From: Haberlea rhodopensis
Lineage: Eukaryota; Streptophyta; Magnoliopsida; Lamiales; Gesneriaceae
Direction: 5' to 3'
DNA length: 64,000 nt
Assembly (NCBI GenBank): GCA_907163345.1
Contig: CAJQUN010001111.1
Location: forward strand, 1 to 64,000
In this document: positions 12,546 to 24,400 of the stretch, in pieces
How positions within the stretch are numbered: the stretch's first letter is position 1
Layout of the letters: each line of letters starts with the position of its first letter
Program-made: the position numbers and the translations under genes
The notes under the pieces: model-generated
The model's database searches: none
What the model was told of the DNA's origin: nothing
What the model saw: only the letters and a program-made list of their open reading frames with translations

Positions 12546-13275
12546 TAATACAAATTATATGCTCGCCTATGAGCATAGATATATGTATATATGAGTTGTA
12601 TAAATGTCTTTCACGTTACACTTTTCAATTGGACATTGCATGCAATGGGTTTAAGAGTAAACATGCATGATGAATATGATTAGTGCATTATAAGGGATTA
12701 TGTTGAATCGTGCATTATTTTTTATTCCTGATTTGAATATGTTTCAATTAACTGTATGATAGTTAATCGTCATATTTATTTAGAATATATCACTCGGTAT
12801 ATGGGGTTTTGAATAGGACTGTAGGAATGTGCATCGTTGTAAAGTTATATAGTCGACATGTGTATAACATCAATGAATCATTGTGATATTTAAATTGTTT
12901 AATAATTTATCTTAGGTGGACACATCAAGATGATTGTTGAATGATTATTTCTATTTAACACTCGGAAGAGGTAATAGAATAACATATGATTTTTGGCTAA
13001 TAAACTGAAGAACACAACATAGTTGATAGTTGAGTGAAGTCAAATCTCTAGAATCCGTTCTCATTGATTTTCTCCACTTAAATCTTCATTATCTTGTTAG
13101 TTTATTTTAGTTATTTAATTAATTCTCCACTTATTTCGATTCATCAAGCACCTTTACTTTTAAACTCATTGCATGCAATGCCCAATTGAAAGGCGTAATG
13201 CTAAGGACATTTATACAACTCATATATAACATATATCTATGCTCACATGCGAGCATATAATTTATATTAATTCGT
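12541..13275. repeat. Inner inverted stems and loop of the giant palindrome
   Basis: 12541-12652 and 13158-13275 are reverse complements of each other with small indels. Both contain CATTGCATGCAATG next to CAATTGAAA, then ACATTTATACAACTCATATAT and ATCTATGCTCA...GAGCATATAATTT. The 505-bp loop between them is AT-rich and has no ORF of note. Confidence 0.85.
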
Positions 13276-13487
13276 ATAATGTGTAACTATGACCAATTTT
13301 AGTATAAATTTCAATTGTATAGGTTGAATAGGACGGATGTTATATAGGTTTCATAATTCAAACCAATTTTATGTACACTTAGTACGGAATTGTATAGGTT
13401 TCACACCAACTTCACGTCTAATAAGTACCGAATATAGTTTATATTTCATATCAACTTCATGTGTAACTAGTACCAATATTATATAGG
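13262..13487. repeat. Right-arm array, proximal part
   Basis: Inverted copies of the left-arm ~45-bp unit (GGTTTCATACCAATTT...TAGTACC order). The array is cut at 13487 by the LTR element; its last five bases, ATAGG (13483-13487), are the target duplication. Confidence 0.88.
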
Positions 13488-13659
13488 TGTTGAGCCTTAA
13501 ACGCATGGTTGCGTTTAATGCGTTAAATTATCCCCGGTCAATCTTTGAGTTTTGATGATCAACAAAACATGTGTTTGTTATACTAATGCATCTACTTAGT
13601 GTGCAGATTAAGTGATGAAAAGTGGTTTGGAATGAAGAAAATCGAGTGTGCATATTCTG

Positions 13660-14110
13660 GCCTGGATCGCCCCAGGCGATGGTGATCATCGCCCCAGGCG
13701 ATGGGTGCCAGGCGAGGCATCGCCACGCACATCGACAGAGGCGATGGCTAGGCGAGCAACACCAGGAAGATCGCTCCAGGCGATGATGACCATCGCCTGA
13801 GGCGATGGCAACCAGGAGCTACATCGCTCCGCACATCGACAGAGGCGACGCCGTGGCAATGCGCGGGCATGCGCACAGGGGAGATCGTTTGAGGCGATGG
13901 GCTGAACGCCCGAGGCGAGGGCTGAACGCCTGAGGCGATGTGGTGTTCATTTGAGGCGATGCAAAATTTTAGGCTGCTGAGGCTACGGCATTGGAATTTA
14001 ATTTGGATCGCCTGAGGCGATCGGGACATCGCCTGAGGCGATGCGTGATTTTTGACGACCGTTGGGGCGCGGCGATGGTGGTCGCCTGAGGTGATGTCCG
14101 AGGCGATCGA
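13660..14110 (+). promoter_or_regulatory. Cluster of TCGCCTGAGGCGA-type palindromes upstream of the LTR TATA box
   Basis: Palindromic 13-mers with arms TCGCC/GGCGA recur through a locally GC-rich block. Clear ones start at 13667, 13689, 13771, 13793, 13885, 13906, 13926, 13947, 14008 and 14029. Many neighbours start 20-22 bp apart (13667/13689, 13771/13793, 13885/13906/13926/13947, 14008/14029). The block ends about 60 bp before the TATA box at 14171. The 3' LTR carries the same cluster at about 17520-17910. Similar palindrome clusters are known from Sirevirus LTRs; a regulatory role is inference. Confidence 0.75.
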
Positions 14111-14170
14111 GGAGTGATTTCAGCCTTTTTTGTAGCAACGGCTAGTAGGAGCCTAGGTGGCCTCCTACAC

Positions 14171-14178
14171 TATAAATA
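14171..14178 (+). promoter_or_regulatory. TATA box of the 5' LTR
   Basis: TATAAATA in the context CTACACTATAAATATTGATG, repeated exactly in the 3' LTR at 17981-17988. Transcription would start about 30 bp downstream. Confidence 0.7.
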
Positions 14179-14487
14179 TTGATGCTTTGGAGCATTTTTG
14201 AAGAAAAGGAACAAGCCTACAAACTTCTACAAAGTCTTGATAATTATTATTTCCAATTGTATTACAATCTCCATACATTGTTGTTGTATTGGAGTTTGTA
14301 ATTCTCTTATTTGTTAGAGTCTTGTTTTCTTCGTGTGAGTACACCGTGAAGGTGTTTTTGATTTGATCTATTGTAAAGGTCCTCCAACACCAAAGCAAGT
14401 TGGAAAATTGTAAAGTCATCAACAAGTCTGGTTGGTGCAAGTGTGTGGCTATCCTTGGAGCCCTTAAGGCCAAGAAGACTCGTGAAG

Positions 14488-14645
14488 AGTGTTGGTAGCT
14501 CGGGAAGAGCTTTGTGTACTCGGGAAGAGTATTGTGCTCGGGAAGAGCTTTGTGTACTCGGGAATAGTATTGTGCTCGGGAAGATCTTGTGTACTCGGGA
14601 AGAGTAGTGTGCTCGGGAAGAGCTTTGTAACTCGGGAAGAGTTGT
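14488..14645 (+). repeat. Short tandem repeat in the LTR, CTCGGGAAGAG units
   Basis: About nine units of roughly 17 bp (GTGTACTCGGGAAGAGTAT / GTGCTCGGGAAGAGCTT alternating). The same array is in the 3' LTR at about 18300-18452. It lies downstream of the TATA box, so it would be in the transcribed leader. Confidence 0.85.
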
Positions 14646-14939
14646 TGTGTGGCTAACTTGGAGCCCTCAAGGCCAAGACCAATTGTTCTAGTGGAACCTC
14701 GATTGGAGGTCATCCAACCGGGAAGAGGAGACGTAGGCGATTCATCGCCGAACTTCTATAACAAATCCTTGTCTCTTTTATTGCTTTAATTCCTTTACGC
14801 ATTTATTTATTTTGTTCTTTTTATTTATCGATTGACTAAAGGCTTCCGCAAGCGCAAAACTCTTTTATTTTTCAAACTCATTTTAAAACGCTAAAGTAGC
14901 CAAGGAATCTCATTCACCCCCCTCTTCCATTCCAACAAG

Positions 14940-14952
14940 TGGTATCAGAGCC
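14940..14952 (+). promoter_or_regulatory. Primer-binding site (initiator tRNA-Met type)
   Basis: TGGTATCAGAGCC starts two bases after the 5' LTR end, as expected for priming by plant initiator tRNA-Met. Confidence 0.88.
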
Positions 14953-14985
14953 ATTTGATTTTTGTTTTAAATCAAAAAAATTTAT

Positions 14986-16405
14986 ATGGCTAATCTAGCA
15001 AATGAGTTTGATCAAGGTCAATCGATAAAATCGCCCTCCGCTTTTCACGGGTGATAACTACGGTTATTGGCAGAATAGAATTTCTCTATACATCCAATCC
15101 GTAGATTATGATCTATGGAAAATAATAGTGAAAGGTCCACATATTTAAAGGAAGTTGGGGGAATTAGTGTTCCCAAAGAAATGGATGATCACTAGAGCGG
15201 ATATGATATTAATTTCACAAAATGCTAAAGCGATTAATATTTTGCATTGTGCCTTAGATATGAAGGAGTACAATCGGATCTCGATGTGCTCAACGGCTAA
15301 GGAGATATGGGACAAATTGCAGATTTGTCATGAAGGAACCAATCAAGTGAAGGAGACAAAGATAGACCTCCTACAACTCAAATATGAGACATTTGAGATG
15401 GAGTCCGGAGAAGAGGTGGATTCCATGTTTAGGAGGCTCACCCAAATTATCAACGAGCTTGCCCAACTTGGAGAGAAGTACCCTCCAAAGCAAATATGGA
15501 GGAGAGCCCTAAGAGCATTGCCTAAGGAATGGGATGCAAAGAGGACGGCCATTATCGAGTCAAACAAAGGAGAAAGTGCTTCCTATGGCCTTGATGAACT
15601 CCATGCCACTTTGGTGACTCATGAGCTTGAAGTTGCCACAAGGAGAGAAGTAAAGGAGGAGGATAGATCCAAAAGAAATGGTATAGCCTTGGTTGGAAGG
15701 AAAGATCATTCCGAGGATGAAGATGATGATGATGATGAAGAGATGATCATGTTCACAAAGAAATTCAAGAAGCTCTTCAACAAACATAGCAAGTCAAAGA
15801 CCTCCAATGCTACCAAACAAGAATCCAAAAATGAGGTAACTTGTTATAATTGTCAAGAAAAAGGCCATTATGCTAACAAATGTCCTAGGAATAAGAATGA
15901 GGACAAAGGCAAGAAGAAGGCGTTTATAGCCACATGGAGTGATAGCGACTCCGATGAAGAAGAAGCCACCAATCTTTGTTTAATGGCTCTTGGAGATGAA
16001 GGAGATGAAAATGATGATGATGTACCTTCATTTGATGAACTTCTAGAATCTTATAATGAACTTATTGATGCTCTTGGCAAAACCAAGATGAGTAACAAAT
16101 TACTCAAACTTGAGATTGCTAAGAAAGATGAAGAAAATAATTCATTGAAAAATGAATTAAATTCTTTAAAGATATCTTTTTGCAAATATAGTGAAAGTAG
16201 TCAAAAGATGAGTGAATTGCTTGGCTTACAACGTTGTAGCTTTGACAAAGCCGGGTTAGGCTACTCAAGCAAATCAAAAACTTTTTCTAGCTTGTTAGCC
16301 AAAGCAAAGCATGATTCTCCTACTTGCAACTATTGTTGTAAAAATGGCCACACTAAGAATAAGTGTAGGTTTGCTAGAATCCAATACCAACCTAATAAGA
16401 GGTAG
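14986..16405 (+). pseudogene. gag of the gag-only element (UBN2-like, two CCHC knuckles)
   Basis: The natural start is the ATG at 14986 (MANLANEFDQG). Reading then needs a one-base frame change near 15027-15030, where an extra A is the likely cause, to continue into the FTGDNYGYW motif typical of Copia gag. A TAA at 15146-15148 then breaks the frame. After it the frame is open to 16405 (about 416 codons). This part has a UBN2-like gag core, an acidic stretch (SEDEDDDDDEE), a zinc knuckle CYNCQEKGHYANKC, an Asp/Glu-rich coiled-coil section, and a second knuckle CNYCCKNGHTKNKC near the end. A further gag-like linker (about 16421-16621) follows out of register. Length and two knuckles fit Sirevirus gag. 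As it stands it cannot give full-length protein. Confidence 0.85.
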
Positions 16406-17112
16406 AAATGGATTCTAAAAGTGCCATTGAAAGTTAACCCTCAAGGACCCAAAAATCAAATGGGTACCAAAGATCCTTCTATTGTAAACTTGTTTTGTAG
16501 GGACAAAAATGGGATGAAGGATGAAGGACCAAGCAACTCAAAGGAGGAGTTTGTATTATTCACCACTATAGAAGAGGCGCGAGGCGTTGGACCAATGACA
16601 ATAACGAACTCTTGTCATTAAGGGTAAAATTTACTTTATACATGTTAAAAGAGCAATTCAAAATTCATTGGCACAAATCAATTGTGATCAATAAATATTG
16701 AAGCTCAATATTCATTGTAGTAAAATGGAATATCCCTTAGCATATGCACATATAAATTGTTTAATGCTTGATGTATGCTTATCTTTTTATAGTAAGTATC
16801 TTGATATAACTTGTATTCAAATTTGAATTTGCTATGTGGAAATGAGCAACTATATGTTTTTGTCAAACTTATCTAATGATGCTTTGATGTTAATTGGACA
16901 TAGGTGCATGAACTCTTGGTAGAACATATGCACACTTTGCAATGTTTAGAATTCATGGTTGAGTGCCTTAAACGCATGTATATTTCACTAATGGATTTGA
17001 TCTAATAGCTATTACATGCTTGGTGAGGACCATGTATAAAATTGTTAAAATATGGCTATGTGTCAACATATTTGAGCTATGTTTATTTAAATTTTATGCC
17101 TTTTGATTATCA

Positions 17113-17340
17113 CAAAAAGGGGGAGAATTTTGTGATAAACTTGAACCTTAATACATGCATAGTTTAAGGGGGAGAGCTCATGTATACATGGTTTGAGGGG
17201 GAGAGTTATTTGTTTAATGCTTTACTTGTTTAACTTGTATGTGTTATGCAATTGTTAAGGGGGAGTCATTTGTACTCACATTTCATGCATATTACTTATT
17301 CAAGTTTATCAAGTTTTGTGATCATCAAAAAGGGGGAGAT
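17113..17340 (+). promoter_or_regulatory. Multiple polypurine tracts before the 3' LTR
   Basis: Five A/G-rich tracts of the form AAGGGGGAGA lie at about 17113, 17164, 17194, 17256 and 17327-17340. The last abuts the 3' LTR and would prime plus-strand synthesis. Multiple upstream copies are a described Sirevirus trait. Confidence 0.75.
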
Positions 17341-18746
17341 TGTTGAGCCTTAAACGCATGGTTGCGTTTAATGCGTTAAATTATCCCCGGTCAATCTTTG
17401 AGTTTTGATGATCAACAAAACTTGTGTTTGTTATACTAATGCATCTACTTAGTGTGCAGATTAAGTGATGAAAAGTGGTTTGGAATTAAGAAAATCGAGT
17501 GTGCATATTTTGGCCTGGATCGCCCCAGGCGATGGGTGCCAGGCGAGGCATCGCCACGCACATCGACAGAGGCGATGGCTAGGCGAGCAACACCAGGAAG
17601 ATCGCTCCAGGCGATGATGACCATCGCCTGAGGCGATGGCAACCAGGAGTGACATGCCCCGCACATTGACAGAGGCGACGCCGAGGCAATACGCGGGCAT
17701 GCGCGCAGGGGAGATCGTTTGAGGCGATGGGCTGAACGCCTGAGGCGATGTGGTGTTCGTTTGAGGCAATGCAAAATTTTAGGCTGCTGAGGCTACGGCA
17801 TTGGAATTTAATTTGGATCGCCTGAGGCGATCGGGACATCGCCTGAGGCGATGCGTGATTTTTGACGACCGTTGGGGCGCGGCGATGGTGATCGCCTGAC
17901 GCGATGTCCGAGGCGATCGAGGAGTGATTTCAGCCTTTTTTGTAGCAACGGCTAGTAGGAGCCTAGGGGGCCTCCTACACTATAAATATTGATGCTTTGG
18001 AGCATTTTGAAGAAAAGGAACAAGCCTACAAACTTCTACAAAGTCTTGATAATTATTATTTCAAATTGTATTGCAATCTCCATACATTGTTGTTGTATTG
18101 GAGTTTGTAATTCTTTTCTTTGTTAGAGTCTTGTTTTCTTCGTGTGAGTACACCGTGAAGGTGTTTTTGATTTGATCTATTGTAAAGGTCATCCAACACC
18201 AAAGCAAGTTGGAAAATTGTAAAGTCATCAACAAGTCTAGTTGGTGCAAGTGTGTGGCTATCCTTGGAGCCCTTAAGGCCAAGAAGACTCGTGAAGAGTG
18301 TTGGTAGCTCGGGAAGAGCTTTGTGTACTCGGGAAGAGTATTTTGCTCGGGAAGAGCTTTGTGTACTCGGGAAGAGTATTGTGCTCGGGAAGATCTTGTG
18401 TACTCGGGAAGAGTAGTGTGCTCGGGAAGAGCTTTGTAACTCGGGAAGAGTTGTTGTGTGGCTAACTTGGAGCCCTCAAGGCCAAGACCAATTGTTCTAG
18501 TGGAACCTCGGTTGGAGGTCATCTAACCGGGAAGAGGAGACGTAGACGATTCATCGCCGAACTTCTATGACAAATCCTTGTCTCTTTTATTGCTTTAATT
18601 CCTTTACGCATTTATTTATTTTGTTCTTTTTATTTATCGATTGACTAAAGGCTTCCGCAATCGCAAAACTTTTTTATTTTTCAAACTCATTTTAAAACGC
18701 TAAAGTAGCCAAGGAATCTCATTCACCCCCCTCTTCGATTCCAACA
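17341..18746 (+). repeat. 3' LTR of the gag-only element
   Basis: 1,406 bp, from TGTTGAGCC to GATTCCAACA, followed by the ATAGG duplication. It lacks several palindrome units present in the 5' LTR, consistent with slippage or unequal exchange inside the palindrome array. Confidence 0.93.
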
Positions 18747-18751
18747 ATAGG

Positions 18752-20015
18752 TTTCATACAAACTTCACGTGTAATAAGTACCGAAACTTGTATAGGTTTC
18801 GTACCAATTTCATTCATAATTAGTACCAAAATTATAGGTTTCATACCAATGTTATGTATACTTAGTACCGAAATTGTATAGGTTTCATACCAATAAGTTT
18901 CGAATATAGTATATGTTTCATACCAACTTCATGTGTAACTAGTACCACAATATATAGATTTCATACCAATTTTATATATACTTATTACCGAAATTGTATA
19001 AGTTTTATACAAACTTTACTTTTAATAAGTTTCAAATATAGTATATGTTGCATACCAATTTCACGTGTAACTCGTACAAAAATTGTATATGTGTCATACC
19101 AACATCAAGTGTAATAAGTACCAAAATATATATGTTTCATACCTACTTCATGTGTAACAAGTACCGAAATAGTATATGTTTCATACCAATTTCAATGTAC
19201 CAAAGTTGTATATGTTTCTTATCAATTTCACGTGTAAGTAGTACCAAAATTATAAAGATTTCATACCATTTTCATTTGTAATAACTACCGAAAATAGAAT
19301 ATGTTTCGTACCAATTTCATTCGTAATTAATACCAAAATTATATGGGTTTCATACCAATTTTATGCATAGTTGGTACCAAAATTGAATAGGTTTCATACT
19401 AACTTTACGTGTAAGTAGTACCAAAATTATATATTTTTCATACCAAATTCAAGTGTAATAAGTACCAAAATTGTATATGTTTCATACCAACTTCATGTGT
19501 AATAAGTACCGAAAAAGTATATGTTTCTTACCAATTTCATGTGTAACTTGTACCAAAATTGTATATGTTTCATATCAATTTCATCTATAGTTAGTACCAA
19601 AATTGTAAAGATTTCATACCAATTTCATATGTAATAAGTACCGAAAATAGAATAAGTTTCATACCAATTTTATTCGTAATTAGTACCAAAATTATATAGG
19701 TTTCATATCAATTTTATGTATATTTAGTACCGAAATTGTATATGTTTCATACCAACTTCACGTGTAATAAGTACCGAATATAATATATGTTTTATACTAA
19801 TTTCATGTGCAACTAGTACCAAAATTGTATTTGTTTCATACCAACTTCATGTGTAACTAGTACCAAAATTGTATATGTTTCATACCAATTTCACGTGTAA
19901 TAAGTACCGAAAATAGTATAGGTTTCATACCAATTTCATGTGTAACTTGTACCAAAATTGTATAGATTTCATACCGATTTTATGTGTAACGTGTATCAAA
20001 ATTGTATAGGTTTCA
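18752..20015. repeat. Tandem array, ~45-bp unit, right arm
   Basis: About 27 degenerate units in inverted orientation (GTTTCATACCAATTTCATGT, then GTAACTAGTACCAAAATTG). It continues the array interrupted at 13487 by the LTR element. Confidence 0.92.
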
Positions 20016-20200
20016 TACGTACGTAATGATTTCTCAAAATTAAAAGTTCACTTTTAATAGAGGGGTATCATAGTCATTTTAATAAGATAGAGAGTTAGAA
20101 CAAAATTTAAGTTGAAGTATGGAGTTTGAATTAAGTTTTTCTAACATTGAGACTGATTCTATAATTAAGTTTAACTATGATGATTTTTTTGAGTTTCCCT

Positions 20201-21459
20201 AAAAAAAACTAAATGTTAATCCATCAAATTAATTTTACTTTTGGTTCCAAAAATTAAAATCATTTATGATTTGATTTAATGGGGAATGAAATGAAAAAAA
20301 TAATCATCGTTAAAAAATTACAGCTTAGTGTTTGATTTCGTTTTCGAATTTTCAACACCCAAACTTCCATACGATTACTATTAAAATACTGTAGACTTTC
20401 TTCTATAAAATAAATAATAATAATAATCTTAAATAAAAAGTTATATATATATATATATATCTATATATATATATATATTATGGCTGTTTTTGTTCCGAAT
20501 GATAGAATAATATCGATAAATATATGTTGATTATTAGTGTTGTTGTATAGGATACATAATATTGTTGGATAAAATATTGTTGGATAAATAATAGTATCTT
20601 AACTTTAACTGATTGTGATTGTAATTATAATAATAAGATGAATTACTTTTTCCCTCAAATTCTTATTATTAATATTTTATTTGGTTTAATGTAATAAAAT
20701 TATGATTTTAAGTATAACAGAAAATAAGATCCCCTTTTTCTATTTATTATTTTTACTTGTTTAAAATCGTTTTTTATTTAACTTTCAAATTCTCATCAAA
20801 GTTCATCATTTCTATTTATTTAAAATATATACTTTTTTAATATTAAAATAAATATTACATAATTTTATTATTGTAAATATCTATATTTATCAAAATTATT
20901 TTTATGTTAACATATTGACGAAAGAAACGATTCAGCTGGACAACATATACTTAATGTTGATTTCTTGTCCTGTTAGACAAAAGACATTTTACCAACAAGT
21001 TATTTTTTCTGTTGCATTTCCTAGTCCCTTTCATGACAAGTAATACATATACTGCTTTACAGAGTTTCTTCATAGGTTCAAATACACAGGTTAACTGGAA
21101 GCTAACGAGTGAAAGATACAATATATAGCTTCTTTCCACTCGGTTCTTCATGAATCTAATGGAAAATCATTTAAACACTATACCGAAACTGCAAATATCT
21201 GCTCATTTAGTAACACAAAATCTGCTAAGTGGTAAGAGTGAAGACCATTATCCTGAAGCTCCCGATGGCTGTAAACTTTACAACCTTTGTCTTCTTTTGA
21301 CGTTGATCCTTTTGCTTCTGTTCATCTAAAGCGTACAGAATGTGTGATCATTGCACATAACCAGTTCGCGACAGAATAAAAGTAGTAAGATGATCACGAT
21401 CTCATTTCTTCTTCTGGGATATTTGGGATTTTGTATTCTGATTTTATTACCTCAGCAGC
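20201..21459. other. AT-rich intergenic stretch and 3' flank of the DUF1995 gene
   Basis: No gene is visible. A TA microsatellite lies at 20441-20479. The last few hundred bases before 21460 should include the 3' untranslated region of the minus-strand DUF1995 gene. Confidence 0.5.
20441..20479. repeat. TA microsatellite
   Basis: Alternating TA with a single C interruption at 20461. Confidence 0.95.
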
Positions 21460-24400
21460 TCAACTACGCCATGCGGAAGAGAGTTCGGTGTCCACATCTT
21501 CTTCCCACCAAGTGGCACTCTACAATATCAGTTATATTCATTAGCGCATAACATCTGGGAAATATTTTCAAATCTTGTTACTACTACAGTTGAAAAAGTG
21601 ATTTTGAACACATTTTTGGAAGAAATTGCAATTCCATGATGCTGAGAACTTGGAACTAAATTTGGATAAGGAAAGAGGGGGAGAGAGAGAGAGTGAGAAA
21701 GAGAGGACCTTGTAACCTCTTCGAAGGAACTCAAGCGAGCTTCCTTCCTCCTCCTGAAGTCCCAAGATCCTAAGTAATTCTTCCTTGGCCTTGCAAGTCG
21801 AAAATTTCCAGAGTTAGCAAGTTTGTATGTCATGGCCATTAAGTGACTAAAAAATGTGAAAAAGAGCAGTAAGGAGTCAATGTATATTTACTTCTCCCAA
21901 AGTGAATCGAGTTGCACACTCCGCTATGCATGCATACGAACCATCTCCTTGCTTCAACATCACCTGCCAAGGCCCTGAACAAGTTGATAAATGATTCATT
22001 ATATGGCATCACCAGTTGGTTTTTTTAACTTTCTTATGGCCATTGATTTCTTTGCTTTAGCTTACTAATCTTCTCTAAATTTTGTGAGTAAAAGATTCAA
22101 GAATCAGCGCAATCTAATACTTCTCTGAAGTACTCTATTAATATCTTTTTCTCCAACATAAGTCTACCTAGTGGTACCAACAAACGCAATAAAAAGGAAT
22201 TTTTTTAGCAGGCAGGCCACTAACTGCTGAAAACAAGAGAAGTATCAAGACTTTAAATCTAAGCATATGTATTGCTCACCGGGATATTGACGAAATAGTG
22301 CTCCAGTATAGTTCACCACATAAGGTGCCACAGCAACTGTCTTTCGAAGCCAAGAAACAATAATTGTACCACCCAAAACGAGAAACAGAACAAAAAGTTG
22401 CGTATTGAATTTTGAAATTCAAGGCAGTACCTTTGAGTATTCTCTTATCCGGATATAAAAAATGGAAGTGAATTGAGAAAGAAAACGATAATGCAAATCC
22501 CTGCTAGGGAATCCTATAATCCCGAGATCAGCACTGCACATACAGATAATATTCAGTACAGACACTGAATGGAGAAGGATAAAAGTGATAATCCATCAGA
22601 ATGAATACAACTTTAACATACCGTAGAGTTTCAAGTTCCAAGTTGAAGAGAAGAGTAGGTGTAGAGGAAGCAAATGTTTCCTTCATCATCCAGAAAACAT
22701 AATTAGTTAACGTACACATCATCAATGACAAATATTTGCACTAGTCTAAAAATGATAAAATTAATCGAACAACTATTTGCCTTTAACATGGAAATTGATT
22801 GGCAAGATGAAAGAAAATGTCATACCACATACTTCTCTACACTAGAAAGATCACGAGTGCTGCAAATGATGAATATATAAAGTGACGGTGGCTTGTCGGA
22901 TTTCCAACGACCTTCATTGCAAGTGAGTAATCAGAATGTTGAAATTAAAAGCACTCTAAACCACTCAAAAGTTAGCTGTGTCAACTACGAGCATTTTAAC
23001 ATAAAAAATGTATTAGTAAGATGATTAACATCTCAACGTGGTTATAGCTTTTTGACTATTCTACTACATGAAAGCGTTGCTAAATTAATGACAACCTTCA
23101 TTTTCATCCCCAAAATCAAAATCCAAAGTGTCTCTTATGGATTTGAAGAACGACGTGACTGCACCACTAGGAACATCATCCAAGGATCCAATCGTTATTC
23201 CATCAATCTGAAGAAACAAATTAGTATAATTACTGAGAGTCTACAAAAATAACTTCACGAGTCTTTGTCAAATAATCTTGTCATCAACTGAAAAGAACAA
23301 TATATTTTTTAACCAAGTAGAATCCATCAAAGAGCAGGCAGAATTAAAATATAGTTATTACAACACGCTAGACAATGTTTTTTGATCCTATGCACATTGG
23401 GAAACAAAAACAAAAAGAGTAACTAAGTTACTGAGTCCAGAGCTGCTTTAAAAAGATCTGTTGCCCTACGCCTTTCTGGCTTATCAGGGAATACCTGAAA
23501 GCATAATAGCATATCTTATAGCTTCCATCTTCTGAAATTGAAATCATGCCATCTTAACGGCAAACGAAAAACAAAAAACAAAGATTATTTTCTTACGATG
23601 CAAGCCCTTGTTTCCTGTTTCTGTTGTAGCTTTCTTATAACTGCTAATGCAAGTTGAATGTTGGCATCACTGTACTCATCAGAGGATCCCTATGCATCTT
23701 AGAAAGTTTCAGAAAAAAAAGTAATCTATCTGATAAATAATAGTAAAAACTTGCTTTTTCTACATTCCTTACAATATCAAGAGACAAAACTTCTTTCATT
23801 TTATAAAATAACAACTGCGATGGAACAAAAAAATGCGATGGATATATTTGACACCGTGTTAACTTTTTTTCCTTTTTGCAGAGAAAACACTCGAGAGCTA
23901 AAAGAATACCTTATAAGAAGAAATATTGGTAGGCAATGGGCTGGTGAAGCAATCAGCAGAGCAACAAGCAGAAGAAAATAGAGAGGAGGAGACAAATGTC
24001 AGTACAGCAAATGAAACTCATAAAATAGATTTCGTGAGAATCTAAAATGAAGCAATCGACTTTAGAAGTTATAAGATGACATATGAATAGCTAGGAGTTT
24101 TCAAGAAAGTAGCAGAAAATATGGCGCATGAATTACCAATGATAAAACAACGAAATAATTGTCACTGCAGTTAAATTCTTCTCCTCTTCTTGTCAAACTC
24201 AAATGTTGAAAATCTTTGCATCATCTTCGAGTCAATGACTTCAAGTTGTCGAGAATTGTCCCACGTTGGAAATTACAAATTACAAGTTATGTTAGCTCTT
24301 TATAAGATATATCTCATTCATGGTAGTTAATATTCAGATTTTACAGCTTTTTATCACTTCATAGTGTCATTTATTCTTTTAGGAAGTTAATAGTTCTATA

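Larger units (their letters stand above)
13488..14937 (+). repeat. 5' LTR of the gag-only element
   Basis: 1,450 bp, starting TGTTGAGCCTTAAACGC and ending TTCCATTCCAACA. It is 44 bp longer than the 3' LTR, mainly because it keeps extra copies of the CGCCCCAGGCGATG and GCTGAACGCC palindrome units near 13670-13700 and 13900-13925. The rest is nearly identical to the 3' LTR by eye. Confidence 0.93.
13488..18746 (+). mobile_element. Gag-only LTR retrotransposon, Copia/Sirevirus-like (TR-GAG type)
   Basis: The element is 5,259 bp, bounded by TGTTGAGCC...TTCCAACA LTRs and a 5-bp target duplication ATAGG (13483-13487 and 18747-18751). The order is 5' LTR 13488-14937, primer-binding site TGGTATCAGAGCC, gag 14986-16405, a ~900-bp region with no protein, repeated polypurine tracts, and 3' LTR 17341-18746. 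No protease, integrase, reverse transcriptase or RNase H is present. The gag remnant is followed by a non-coding run, not a deleted pol scar with pol motifs. Palindrome clusters in the LTR and multiple polypurine tracts are features described for Sireviruses. It is therefore non-autonomous and depends on pol from another element. Gag itself is frameshifted. Confidence 0.9.
10440..20200. mobile_element. Foldback-like giant inverted repeat, interrupted by a retrotransposon
   Basis: The two halves are reverse complements at three levels. The outer ends share TTCTAACTC(C/T)CTAT-like words (about 10570 and, inverted, 20090). The arms are tandem arrays of one ~45-bp unit, running forward on the left (10620-12545) and inverted on the right (13262-13487 and 18752-20015). 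The inner stems of ~110 bp (12541-12652 and 13158-13275) are also inverted copies. A ~505-bp loop (12653-13157) shows no gene. Without the gag-only element inserted at 13488-18746, the structure is about 4.5 kb. Long inverted repeats made of tandem units around a loop are the hallmark of foldback elements. No transposase or clear target duplication was found, so the class assignment is inference. Confidence 0.6.

Noticed and set aside
14165..14713. Minus-strand ORF of 182 codons with repeated LPEYT / SRAQ units
   Set aside because: Created by the CTCGGGAAGAG tandem repeat in the LTR; present again in the other LTR at 18061-18522.
12345..20015. Small ORFs within the ~45-bp arrays
   Set aside because: Repeat translations with no conserved frame.
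10440..20015. CRISPR-like array
   Set aside because: Units are direct tandem repeats without constant-length unique spacers, in a plant nuclear context.
23751..23981. Plus-strand 76-codon ORF
   Set aside because: Antisense to the 31-nt exon and introns of the LPA3-like gene.
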